Shown: positions 1-6,044, numbered from the stretch's first letter. The stretch: DNA of 6,072 bases from Candidatus Oleimmundimicrobium americanum (GCA_002366545.1 DFBH01000058.1:1-6072); one strand, 5' to 3'. The notes: generated by a model not told the origin, from the letters alone. Made by a program: numbers and translations.

Positions 1-24
1 GCTTTAGCTAGGTGAGGATGTCAA

Positions 25-96
25 TTGCTTGTCGATTTTATTAAAGGAATATATGGTGATTTTATGCGAACACGGGGGGCAAGCTCTTGGACTTAA
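25..96 (+). CDS. possible 23-codon micro-ORF, or the tail of a frame-disrupted upstream gene (flbD-like?)
   Basis: A short frame begins at a TTG (25-27), 7 nt after a good Shine-Dalgarno-like AGGTGAGG (10-17), and ends at TAA 94-96. It overlaps the motA start by 10 nt, which would suit translational coupling. The product would read roughly MLVDFIKGIYGDF followed by MRTRGASSWT. The same frame is open back to a TGA at 13-15. In many Gram-positive bacteria the gene before motA is the small flagellar gene flbD, whose C-terminus is a short amphipathic segment of this general kind. A disrupted flbD end is therefore an alternative. The stretch is too short to recognise by itself and may not be expressed. 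Confidence 0.2.
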   Translation: MLVDFIKGIYGDFMRTRGASSWT

Positions 97-875
97 CTAC
101 AACAATTGGAATTATTGTTGGTATTGCTTTGATATCTTTGGCCATCCTTCAGGGTGGCAGCTTGAATATATTTTTTGATACCCCTTCCATAATGATTACA
201 TTAGGGGGCACGATTGCTGCTACGCTTATAAATTTTACAATGCCCCAAATTCTTGGAGTTGTAAAGGTTCTTAAAAATGCTTTCTTTGGTTCAGGCGATA
301 ACCCACTTGGGTTAATAAGTACAATTGTGCACTTTGCGGAAAAGGCGAGAAAAGAAGGATTGCTGTCTCTGGAAGAGGAAGCAAATCAGCTTGGTGACCC
401 CTTCATGCAAAAGGGTCTGCAATTGGTTATAGATGGTACTGATCCGGAACTTGTTCGTGACATTATGGAAACAGAACTCTCTTTTATCGAAGAAAGACAC
501 AAGCTGGGTAAAGGAATATTTGAGGCAATGGGTGCTTATGGGCCGGCTTTCGGCATGATAGGCACTTTAATTGGTCTCATTCAGATGCTTAAAAATCTTG
601 ACGATCCTTCCAAGATTGGGCCGGGTATGGCCGTGGCTTTGCTTACTACATTCTATGGGGCACTCTTGGCCAATCTTGTTTTTAATCCAATTGCGGGAAA
701 GCTTGGCGTAAGGAGCGGGCAAGAAATTCTATACAAAGAGGTAATGATAGAGGGGATTTTATCGATTCAAGCGGGTAATAATCCTCATATTATCGAGGAG
801 AAGTTATTGGCTTTTCTTTCTCCGAAAGTAAGAACAGATATAGCCAAAGCTAAGGAGGAAGGTTTGGGTGGCTAG
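87..875 (+). CDS. motA: flagellar stator protein MotA (PomA/MotP-like)
   Basis: Inner-membrane stator subunit that, with MotB, converts ion flow into torque on the FliG rotor ring. The 262 residues match the family's usual length. Hydrophobic segments lie near residues 4-22, 33-52, 148-168 and 181-201, with a large cytoplasmic loop between the second and third. That loop has R88 and E96 in ARKEGLLSLEE, the place of the charged residues that contact FliG. The conserved prolines are P153 (YGPAFGMIGT) and P201 (NPIAGKL). T160, T187 and T188 occupy the threonine positions typical of sodium-driven PomA/MotP; proton-type MotA of E. coli or B. subtilis mostly has alanine or valine there. The TTG start is chosen because the protein begins like its homologues (MDLTTTIGIIVG), a G-run (74-79) lies 7 nt upstream, and no in-frame ATG or GTG precedes it before a stop at 57-59. 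The 3' end overlaps motB by 8 nt. Family assignment is secure; ion specificity is inferred. Confidence 0.95.
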   Translation: MDLTTTIGIIVGIALISLAILQGGSLNIFFDTPSIMITLGGTIAATLINFTMPQILGVVKVLKNAFFGSGDNPLGLISTIVHFAEKARKEGLLSLEEEANQLGDPFMQKGLQLVIDGTDPELVRDIMETELSFIEERHKLGKGIFEAMGAYGPAFGMIGTLIGLIQMLKNLDDPSKIGPGMAVALLTTFYGALLANLVFNPIAGKLGVRSGQEILYKEVMIEGILSIQAGNNPHIIEEKLLAFLSPKVRTDIAKAKEEGLGG

Positions 876-1689
876 AAAAAAAAAGCAGGAGGAGCCCAAG
901 CGTGGCGCCCCGGGGTGGATGGTTAGTTACGGCGATATGATGACTTTGCTTTTGGTCTTTTTCGTCTTGCTTTATTCCTTCTCGATAGTTGATATGCAAG
1001 AATTTATCAAAGCGATTGGCTCCGTTAACGCTGCCATTCATGGCACAACGGGAATCCTTGAAGTGGAGGGAGCATCTACCCAGAAACTGGGGGAAGCAGG
1101 CAAAACTCTTAAACCGAGTGAAGCGAAAGGCGGAGGGGAAAATATTCTTGAAGGTGCGGCCGGTCTTAAGATCAGTATTTCCGAAGAGGAAATTGCGGCT
1201 ATGGAGCAGCTTAAAGAGGAAATTCAGCAAAATGTTAACGCGGCCAACATGGGGGCATCAATTAGTTTAACCACCTCCGATAGAGGTCTCTTAATTAGTC
1301 TTACGGATAAAGTTCTTTTCAACATAGGAGAAGCTGATCTAAAGCCGGAGGTTTTACCCATTCTTCGAACAATCGGCAAAACCTTAAAAGATACCGATTA
1401 CGTAATTAGAGTAGAGGGTTATACTTGCGACATACCTATTTCCACCCCGGAATATCGTTCAAATTGGGAGTTGTCTGCGGATAGAGCCATCTCAGTTTTA
1501 AGATATGTGATTGAAAATGTTGGTTTTCCACCAGAAAGACTTTCGGTTGCGGGTTATGGGGAGTATAAGCCAAGAGTACCGAATGACGCTGAGGCAAACC
1601 GCGCATTAAACAGAAGAGTAGATATGGTTGTTTTATATCCAACCTTAAATATTCAAGAACCTAAAACTGAGGCCATAGAGGGGAGGTAG
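868..1689 (+). CDS. motB: flagellar stator protein MotB, OmpA-like peptidoglycan-anchoring
   Basis: Partner of MotA; anchors the stator to the cell wall and carries the ion-binding aspartate. The 273 residues show a short basic cytoplasmic N-terminus (ARKKKQEEPKR), then one membrane helix at about 17-38. That helix contains PGWMVSYGDMMTLLLVFF, with the essential ion-binding Asp at D23. A linker/plug region of about 40-125 follows, and then an OmpA/MotB C-terminal domain at about 130-258 (LFNIGEADLKP, VEGYTCDIPI, NWELSADRA, LSVAGYGEYKP, ANRALNRRVDMVV). R206 in LSADRA matches the arginine that contacts the peptide of peptidoglycan. The usual aspartate of the EGHTD-type motif is replaced by C187. 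The GTG start is supported by AAGGAGG at 852-858 with 9 nt spacing and by the N-terminus expected for the family. The start lies inside the end of motA, suggesting coupled translation and fixed stoichiometry. Confidence 0.95.
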   Translation: MARKKKQEEPKRGAPGWMVSYGDMMTLLLVFFVLLYSFSIVDMQEFIKAIGSVNAAIHGTTGILEVEGASTQKLGEAGKTLKPSEAKGGGENILEGAAGLKISISEEEIAAMEQLKEEIQQNVNAANMGASISLTTSDRGLLISLTDKVLFNIGEADLKPEVLPILRTIGKTLKDTDYVIRVEGYTCDIPISTPEYRSNWELSADRAISVLRYVIENVGFPPERLSVAGYGEYKPRVPNDAEANRALNRRVDMVVLYPTLNIQEPKTEAIEGR

Positions 1690-1694
1690 TTAAC

Positions 1695-2243
1695 GTGGTT
1701 GAGGACGAAGTTAAAGAATCAGCTCAAGAAGAAGGGGAAGAGGGAGAAAAGGAAGGGAAAGAAAAGGGCAAAAAGAAATTTAGCTTAAAGTTGCCCAAGT
1801 TAAAGTTGGGGAAGTTTAAGATACCCATTTTAATAGTTATAGTGGTCGGCCTTGCGGTGGGAACTTCATTTGGGGTTATGAAGTATTTAGGTAAACGTTC
1901 TGCGGTTAAGAATGAAAAAAAAGAAGAAGTTAAAATAGATGTTGGTTCTATCGTTTCTTTAGAACCCTTTACCGTAAACTTGGTGAAGTCTAATAGTTAT
2001 CTTCAAATTGAAGTTTCTCTTGAACTTGAGAAAGATAATGAGTCACTTAATGAAGAGGTAGAATCGAGAAAAGCCCAGATTAGGGACACTATTATTACTA
2101 TTCTTCGCTCAAAAGCCCCGAATCAGGTTTCTTCGGCGGAAGGGGAGCAACAACTTAAAGAGGAAATAAAAAATGAAGTAGATTCTTTACTCACCTGTGG
2201 TAAAATTAAAAGCGTTTATTTTACTACCTTTATTATGCAATAG
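1695..2243 (+). CDS. fliL: flagellar basal body-associated protein FliL
   Basis: Single-pass membrane protein that surrounds or supports the MotAB stator at the basal body. The 182 residues comprise a highly charged cytoplasmic N-terminus, a membrane helix at about 43-62 (IPILIVIVVGLAVGTSFGV), and a periplasmic FliL domain from about 80 to the end. The domain has the typical pattern: VSLEPFTVNLV, then LQIEVSLEL, then a helix around SRKAQIRDTIITILRSK, and the very conserved terminus VYFTTFIMQ. The first ~42 residues are unusually long and low in complexity, with an acidic Glu/Gly block followed by Lys-rich KLPKLKLGKFK just before the membrane. The GTG start has GGGAGG at 1681-1686 with 8 nt spacing. 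It begins 5 nt after the motB stop and is clearly part of the same transcript. Identification rests on topology, the C-terminal motif and gene order. Confidence 0.93.
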   Translation: MVEDEVKESAQEEGEEGEKEGKEKGKKKFSLKLPKLKLGKFKIPILIVIVVGLAVGTSFGVMKYLGKRSAVKNEKKEEVKIDVGSIVSLEPFTVNLVKSNSYLQIEVSLELEKDNESLNEEVESRKAQIRDTIITILRSKAPNQVSSAEGEQQLKEEIKNEVDSLLTCGKIKSVYFTTFIMQ

Positions 2244-2258
2244 CCATGGGAGGATTGT

Positions 2259-3251
2259 ATGTCAGGAGCGCTTACCCAGGATGAAATAAATGCTCTCTTA
2301 ACCGGCGCAACGCAGGGAGAAGAAGTTGCGTCAACCGTAAGTGAAGAGATGCCTAAACAAATCAGGGTCTATGATTTTAGACACCCCGATAAATTTTCCA
2401 AAGTTCACTTAAATACTATAGAAAACGTTCATCAAAATTTGTCCAGACATCTTGGAGTAGCTTTAATGATTTATGTAAGGCAAAATATTAGCTTTAATTT
2501 GGCTTCAGTGGAGCAAACTTCGTATGAAGATTATATATCGGGGCTTTCAGTTCCTACAACCCTGGTTATTTTTTCACTTTCTCCACTTTCGGGTAATGCA
2601 ATATTGGAATTAAATCCAACTCTAACTTTTATGTTTTATGATAGATTGCTCGGGGGAGCGGGCACGGTTTTGGAGGAGAATCGGGAACTTACAGATATTG
2701 AAAGAAGTGTGATTGAGGGAATTTCTCAAAAAATACTTATCGCTTTTAAAGAAGCGTGGGGTGGAATTATGCAATTTCAACCTAAAATAGAGGCAATCGA
2801 GGCAAATTCTCAACTGGTTCAAATAGCTCCTCCTAATGAGATAGTTGTAAGTATAGTTTTTGAAGTTAGAATGGGAGACAATACAGGTGCTATGAGCATT
2901 TGTTTGCCCTACTTGACTCTTGAGTCCATAATTCCAAAGTTGACTCGAAGAGTTTGGTTCTCCGCTAAAAACCAAAAAAAAGGTTTTGACGAGAAAGAAA
3001 GAGAAAATATAAAAAGAAATCTAAAAAAAGTCGTATTGCCGGTGACAATAGAATTGGGAATCGCTGAGCTAACCGTTGGGGATTTAATGCAATTAAAACC
3101 CGGTGATGCTATACAGCTTGATACTCATACAAATGAAGAAGTAAAAATAAAGATAGGGAATATTGCTAAATTTCGCGGAAAACCTGGTATATTAGGAAGA
3201 AAGTTAGCCGTAAAAACTACATCGGTAATAAAAGAAGGGAATGAGTGTTAG
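2259..3251 (+). CDS. fliM: flagellar motor switch protein FliM
   Basis: C-ring protein that binds CheY-P and links FliG to FliN/FliY to switch rotation direction. The 330 residues match the family length. The N-terminal CheY-P docking peptide is present at about 5-14 (LTQDEINALL). It is followed by the hallmark VYDFRHPDKFSKVHLNTIE and a CheC-like middle domain. That domain contains GGAG at 132-135 in DRLLGGAGT, the FliM GGXG loop involved in FliG contact. A C-terminal SpoA (surface presentation of antigens) domain follows at about 255-320, with VTIELGIAELTVGDLMQLKPGD and FRGKPGILGRKLAVK. This is the only gene in the window with an ATG start; GGGAGG at 2248-2253 lies 5 nt upstream. It follows fliL by 15 nt and its stop overlaps the likely fliY start. 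Confidence 0.97.
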   Translation: MSGALTQDEINALLTGATQGEEVASTVSEEMPKQIRVYDFRHPDKFSKVHLNTIENVHQNLSRHLGVALMIYVRQNISFNLASVEQTSYEDYISGLSVPTTLVIFSLSPLSGNAILELNPTLTFMFYDRLLGGAGTVLEENRELTDIERSVIEGISQKILIAFKEAWGGIMQFQPKIEAIEANSQLVQIAPPNEIVVSIVFEVRMGDNTGAMSICLPYLTLESIIPKLTRRVWFSAKNQKKGFDEKERENIKRNLKKVVLPVTIELGIAELTVGDLMQLKPGDAIQLDTHTNEEVKIKIGNIAKFRGKPGILGRKLAVKTTSVIKEGNEC

Positions 3252-4237
3252 TGTCCGAAAAACCGGAAGGGAAAGTCGAATTAACCGAGAGTGACCTCAG
3301 TGTTTTAGGAAATGTTTTAAACATTGTTTTCTCTGCCTTGGGTAAAATTGTATCTGCTTTTAGTGAGAAAGAGGCAGAATCTTCTCTCCTTCCCTCTGTT
3401 GTGTCGACTCTGGAAGAGTATCGGGGTGAGAAAACTGAGTCCGTGATTTTAGCGCAGCTTAGTTGCACAACCGGTCTTAGCGGCAATGTCTTTTTGGTTT
3501 TACAGGAAGCCGACGGGGTAAAATTGGCGGAGTTGGCTCAGCAACAGGAGCTTAGTGGCAACGCCTCAGTGGACGAGATGGGGCAAGATGTTTTAAAAGA
3601 AATTTTTAATCAGGTTAGTGGCGAAGTAATGAGCAATATCACTGCTTCTGCCGGTCGGGAGGCTGGTGGTTCTATCGCTCAGTTTAAGATTACAAAATTG
3701 GAAGACGAAGCGGAGAGTTTGAGTGCATTGTTTGCGGACGGAACGGTTGTAAGAGGTGGAGCGGATTTAAATATATCCGATGTTTCTGCACCAATTCAGG
3801 TGGACTGCATCACATCAACAGATTTTGTAAGTCAAGTGGTTAGTTTTTTTGGAGGGACACAGTCAGATAAAGAAATGGAGCCGCAATCCACAGCTGAACC
3901 CGGCGAAAACATAGAAGAGAAAATCCCCGTTGAGTCCGTTCACTTTGATTCCTTGAGTGCTGAAGATAAACAAGGGAATATAAAAAATATTGACTTGCTT
4001 TTGGATGTTCCTTTAAAAGCATCAATAGAGTTGGGTCGCACTGATCTAACCATACAGGAGATACTTAACTTAGGCGGGGGTTCCGTTGTTGAATTAGACA
4101 AGTTGGCCAGTGAGCCTATAGATTTTTTAGTTAACGGAAAAATAATTGCCCAAGGTGAAGTAGTGGTAATTGATGATAAGTTTGGCGTTAGGATAACAAA
4201 TATAGTGAGTCCTCGAGAACGACTCGAGAGTGTTTAG
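3251..4237 (+). CDS. fliY: flagellar motor switch protein FliY (CheC-like plus FliN/SpoA domain)
   Basis: C-ring component combining a CheC/CheX-type CheY-P phosphatase region with a FliN-type SpoA domain, as in Gram-positive FliY. Numbered from the GTG at 3251 (328 aa), the first phosphatase-type motif is S17-VLG-N21-VL-N24, where the usual catalytic Glu is Asn. The second is D113-VLK-E117-IF-N120, with both key residues kept. After an acidic, low-complexity linker (about 205-240) comes the SpoA domain (about 246-322): LLLDVPLKASIELGRTDLTI, then GSVVELDKLASEPIDFLVNG and GEVVVIDDKFGVRITNIV. No CheY-docking peptide like the one at the start of FliM is visible. The start at 3251 shares 1 nt with the fliM stop (TAGTG) and lies 10 nt after GAAGGGA. 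A GTG at 3245, two codons earlier, is an equally legal start but leaves only 4 nt after that site. A plain FliN is ruled out by length. Confidence 0.9.
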   Translation: MSEKPEGKVELTESDLSVLGNVLNIVFSALGKIVSAFSEKEAESSLLPSVVSTLEEYRGEKTESVILAQLSCTTGLSGNVFLVLQEADGVKLAELAQQQELSGNASVDEMGQDVLKEIFNQVSGEVMSNITASAGREAGGSIAQFKITKLEDEAESLSALFADGTVVRGGADLNISDVSAPIQVDCITSTDFVSQVVSFFGGTQSDKEMEPQSTAEPGENIEEKIPVESVHFDSLSAEDKQGNIKNIDLLLDVPLKASIELGRTDLTIQEILNLGGGSVVELDKLASEPIDFLVNGKIIAQGEVVVIDDKFGVRITNIVSPRERLESV

Positions 4238-4258
4238 TTGATTAGAGGGGGTGATTTT

Positions 4259-4402
4259 TTGGCAGTAGTCGCTTATTGTGTTAAATGTAAAGCTAAGAAA
4301 GAGATGGTTAATCCACAGAAGATAACCATGAAAAACGGAAAGCCTGCAACTACGGGAACTTGTCCCGATTGCGGGACAAAAATGTTTAGAATTGGAAAGT
4401 AA
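4259..4402 (+). CDS. 47-residue four-cysteine zinc-ribbon protein, DUF5679-like
   Basis: A compact protein with two CxxC pairs, C7-VK-C10 and C35-PD-C38, set in the pattern YCVKCKAKKEM, then TMKNGKPATTGTCPDCGTKM and a final FRIGK. This is the pattern I know from the DUF5679 family of very small bacterial proteins. Four cysteines spaced this way would be expected to bind one zinc ion. The function is unknown; nucleic-acid or protein contact is only a guess from the fold type and basic composition. The TTG start is supported by a strong AGAGGGGGTGA (4243-4253) with 5 nt spacing, and no alternative in-frame start fits better. It lies 21 nt after fliY, so it probably rides on the flagellar transcript, and a likely terminator covers its stop codon. 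Strong codon-level conservation of motif residues makes it a real gene despite its size. Confidence 0.85.
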   Translation: MAVVAYCVKCKAKKEMVNPQKITMKNGKPATTGTCPDCGTKMFRIGK

Positions 4403-4422
4403 TCCGAGGGATTACCGTTTTT
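4399..4422 (+). terminator. short hairpin with T-run, probable intrinsic terminator
   Basis: GTAATCC (4399-4405), loop GAG, and GGATTAC (4409-4415) form a perfect 7-bp stem. It is followed after CG by five T residues (4418-4422). The 5' arm includes the TAA stop of the small zinc-ribbon gene. The stem is short and only moderately GC-rich, so termination may be partial. Its place fits the end of the flagellar operon. Confidence 0.5.
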
Positions 4423-4437
4423 GTGGATAAGTACACA

Positions 4438-4477
4438 AAGAACAAAATAAGCAGCTTTTGCTGCTTATTTTGTTCTT
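4438..4477. terminator. perfect 18-bp inverted repeat with TTTT loop, likely bidirectional terminator or leader hairpin
   Basis: The left arm 4438-4455 (AAGAACAAAATAAGCAGC) and right arm 4460-4477 are exact reverse complements around a TTTT loop. The tip is GC-rich (GCAGC/GCTGC). The lower stem is A-rich on the left and T-rich on the right, which is the usual build of a bidirectional intrinsic terminator, though no pure T-run follows. It lies between the flagellar block and gltX, ending 23 nt before the gltX start. A regulatory or processing hairpin in the gltX leader is an alternative. Confidence 0.65.
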
Positions 4478-4487
4478 ATATTAATTC

Positions 4488-4496
4488 GAAGGTGAT
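4488..4496 (+). promoter_or_regulatory. ribosome binding site that decides the gltX start
   Basis: GAAGGTGAT matches the anti-Shine-Dalgarno well and lies 4-5 nt before the TTG at 4501. It supports TTG 4501 over the more upstream in-frame GTG at 4423, which would add 26 non-homologous residues encoded by the hairpin. Confidence 0.75.
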
Positions 4497-4500
4497 TATC

Positions 4501-5979
4501 TTGGAAAAAGAAGTGCGGGTTCGTTTTGCTCCAAGCCCCACTGGGGTATTGCATATCGGGGGCGCGAGAACTGCTCTCTATAACTGGCTTTTTGCCAAGC
4601 ATTATGGCGGCAAGTTCATTTTAAGGATAGAGGATACTGATAGAAGCCGTTCCACAGAAGAAGCAATCAAAGAAATAAACTCGTCTCTTAAATGGCTCGG
4701 TTTAGATTGGGACGAGGGCCCCGAAATTGAAGGTTCGTATGGGCCTTATCGTCAAACTGAGCGTCTGCCTTTTTATGGGGGAGCCGTTGAAAAATTGCTT
4801 GAGGCAAAGATGGCTTATAGGTGTTATTGCAGCCCGGAGGAATTAGAAGAGCGGAGAAAAGCAGCATTAAAGGACGGCAGATCTCCCGGATACGATGGTC
4901 GATGCAGAAAACTCACCGAAAAAGAGCAAAAAAATTATGAAAAGGAAGGGCGAAAATATGCTATCCGTTTTGCTTGTCCCAAAGAGGGAGAGACGATCGT
5001 TTCGGATATCATAAGAGGGGGCGTTGTCTTTCAGAACACTGTTTTAGAAGACTTCATTCTCGTCAGGGCAAACGGTCTTCCGACATATAATTTTGCTGCC
5101 GTTGTCGATGACGCTGCTATGAAAATAACGCATGTAATTAGGGGTATCGACCATCTATCAAATACACCGAAACAAATCCTTTTATATGAAGCCCTTGGTT
5201 TGCCGATTCCCGCTTTTGCCCATCTTCCGATGATTTTGGGCTCCGATGGAAAACCTTTAAGCAAGCGTCATGGGGCTACATCGGTGGAAGAATATAAAAA
5301 AAATGGTTATCTGCCTGAAGCGATATTAAATTATCTTGCTCTTTTGGGTTGGTCTTATGATGAAAAGACCACCTTGTTTTCCATTGAAGATTTAATTGAA
5401 AAATTCACCCTTGAAAAAGTTTCAAAGAACTCCGCCATTTTTGATAATGTCAAGCTTCAGTGGATGAACGGATGTTATATTCGTGAATTATCAGTTGATA
5501 AGCTAACGGATTTGCTGATTCCAATCTGGGTTGACGCCGGCTTTTTTGCGAAACCTTCTGATTTTGGGATAGAAAAACTTAAAATGATAGCTGCTTTGGT
5601 GCAAGAACGGATAAAGTGTTTAACTGATGTTTTGGAGCTTACGGACTTTTTCTTCAAAGAGGAGATTGAAATTGACCCCAAAGCTGCAGACAAGGTGTTA
5701 AGAAAATCAGAGGTTCTAAGAGTTCTTGAAACCGCATCCGATAAGTTAAAAGAAATTGAAAAGTTTGATACCGAAAATGTGGAAACTGCCTTGCGCTCCA
5801 TTCCTGAAGAACTTGATATAAAGGCAAAACTTATCTTTCAACCGATTCGAGTTGCCGTAACCGGGAAAATGGTAAGCCCCCCGCTTTTTGAGACGATTGA
5901 AGTGCTTGGGAAGGAAAAGACGTTAAAAAGGATAGAATTAGCACAAGAGGCAACTGAAGAGCGAGAGGGTAATGGGTAA
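4501..5979 (+). CDS. gltX: glutamyl-tRNA synthetase (glutamate--tRNA ligase)
   Basis: Class I aminoacyl-tRNA synthetase that charges tRNA-Glu using ATP; cytoplasmic and essential. The 492 residues are normal or slightly long for bacterial GluRS. The N-terminus VRVRFAPSPTGVLHIGGARTA carries the HIGH-type signature HIGG at 18-21. LRIEDTDRSRS and the VIRGIDHLSNTPKQILLYEAL block follow, and the KMSKS-type loop is LSKRH at 253-257. A CYC pair (C108, C110) with a downstream YDGRC (C135) marks the zinc-associated insertion. The C-terminal half (about 310-484) is the helical anticodon-binding region, ending in the typical VTGKMVSPPLFETIEVLGKEKTLKRIE. The TTG start is chosen by the ribosome binding site and because homology begins there. 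The last few codons (EREGNG) run into a GGGTAAW repeat, so the tail appears slightly extended. Whether it also charges tRNA-Gln (non-discriminating type) cannot be read from the sequence by eye. Confidence 0.97.
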   Translation: MEKEVRVRFAPSPTGVLHIGGARTALYNWLFAKHYGGKFILRIEDTDRSRSTEEAIKEINSSLKWLGLDWDEGPEIEGSYGPYRQTERLPFYGGAVEKLLEAKMAYRCYCSPEELEERRKAALKDGRSPGYDGRCRKLTEKEQKNYEKEGRKYAIRFACPKEGETIVSDIIRGGVVFQNTVLEDFILVRANGLPTYNFAAVVDDAAMKITHVIRGIDHLSNTPKQILLYEALGLPIPAFAHLPMILGSDGKPLSKRHGATSVEEYKKNGYLPEAILNYLALLGWSYDEKTTLFSIEDLIEKFTLEKVSKNSAIFDNVKLQWMNGCYIRELSVDKLTDLLIPIWVDAGFFAKPSDFGIEKLKMIAALVQERIKCLTDVLELTDFFFKEEIEIDPKAADKVLRKSEVLRVLETASDKLKEIEKFDTENVETALRSIPEELDIKAKLIFQPIRVAVTGKMVSPPLFETIEVLGKEKTLKRIELAQEATEEREGNG

Positions 5980-5987
5980 AGGGTAAA
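5967..5987 (+). repeat. three tandem GGGTAAW heptads across the gltX stop codon
   Basis: GGGTAAT, GGGTAAA and GGGTAAA follow each other without gap; the second unit supplies the TAA stop of gltX. Three copies are few, but only one base varies among them. Confidence 0.6.
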
Positions 5988-6008
5988 GTTGCGGATGGCA
6001 TATGCCCG

Positions 6009-6023
6009 CCCGCCTCTGGCGGG
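6009..6023. repeat. GC-rich perfect hairpin CCCGCC-TCT-GGCGGG
   Basis: A 6-bp all-GC stem with a TCT loop, much richer in GC than its surroundings. No T-run follows on either side, so a standard intrinsic terminator is unlikely. It could be a dispersed palindromic (REP-like) element or a structure protecting the 3' end of the gltX mRNA. Only one copy is visible here. Confidence 0.45.
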
Positions 6024-6044
6024 GCTGGTAGTAGATAGTTGAAA

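Noticed and set aside
29..57. Weak sigma-A-like promoter TTGTCG-N17-TATGGT before motA
   Set aside because: Each box matches the consensus at only about four of six bases, and motA looks internal to a longer operon.
53..180. Forward frame from ATG 53 overlapping the motA start
   Set aside because: Its residues are an out-of-frame reading of motA (rich in Trp, Cys and Tyr) with no family likeness.
850..1230. 126-codon reverse-strand frame opposite motB, with similar antisense frames opposite fliM and gltX
   Set aside because: They lie fully across well-supported genes, have no recognisable domains, and no convincing ribosome binding sites.
4212..4228. Two CTCGAG copies 5 nt apart that could fold at the end of fliY
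   Set aside because: The stem is only 6 bp, lies within coding sequence, and has no T-run; each copy is a self-palindrome, so the pairing may be accidental.
4423..4500. Upstream extension of gltX from GTG 4423, adding 26 residues
   Set aside because: The added residues are encoded by the 18-bp inverted repeat, have no GluRS homology, and the good ribosome binding site lies just before TTG 4501.
5967..6024. Possible G-quadruplex from the GGG runs
   Set aside because: Only three close G3 runs are present; the fourth is more than 30 bases away, so a stable fold is doubtful.
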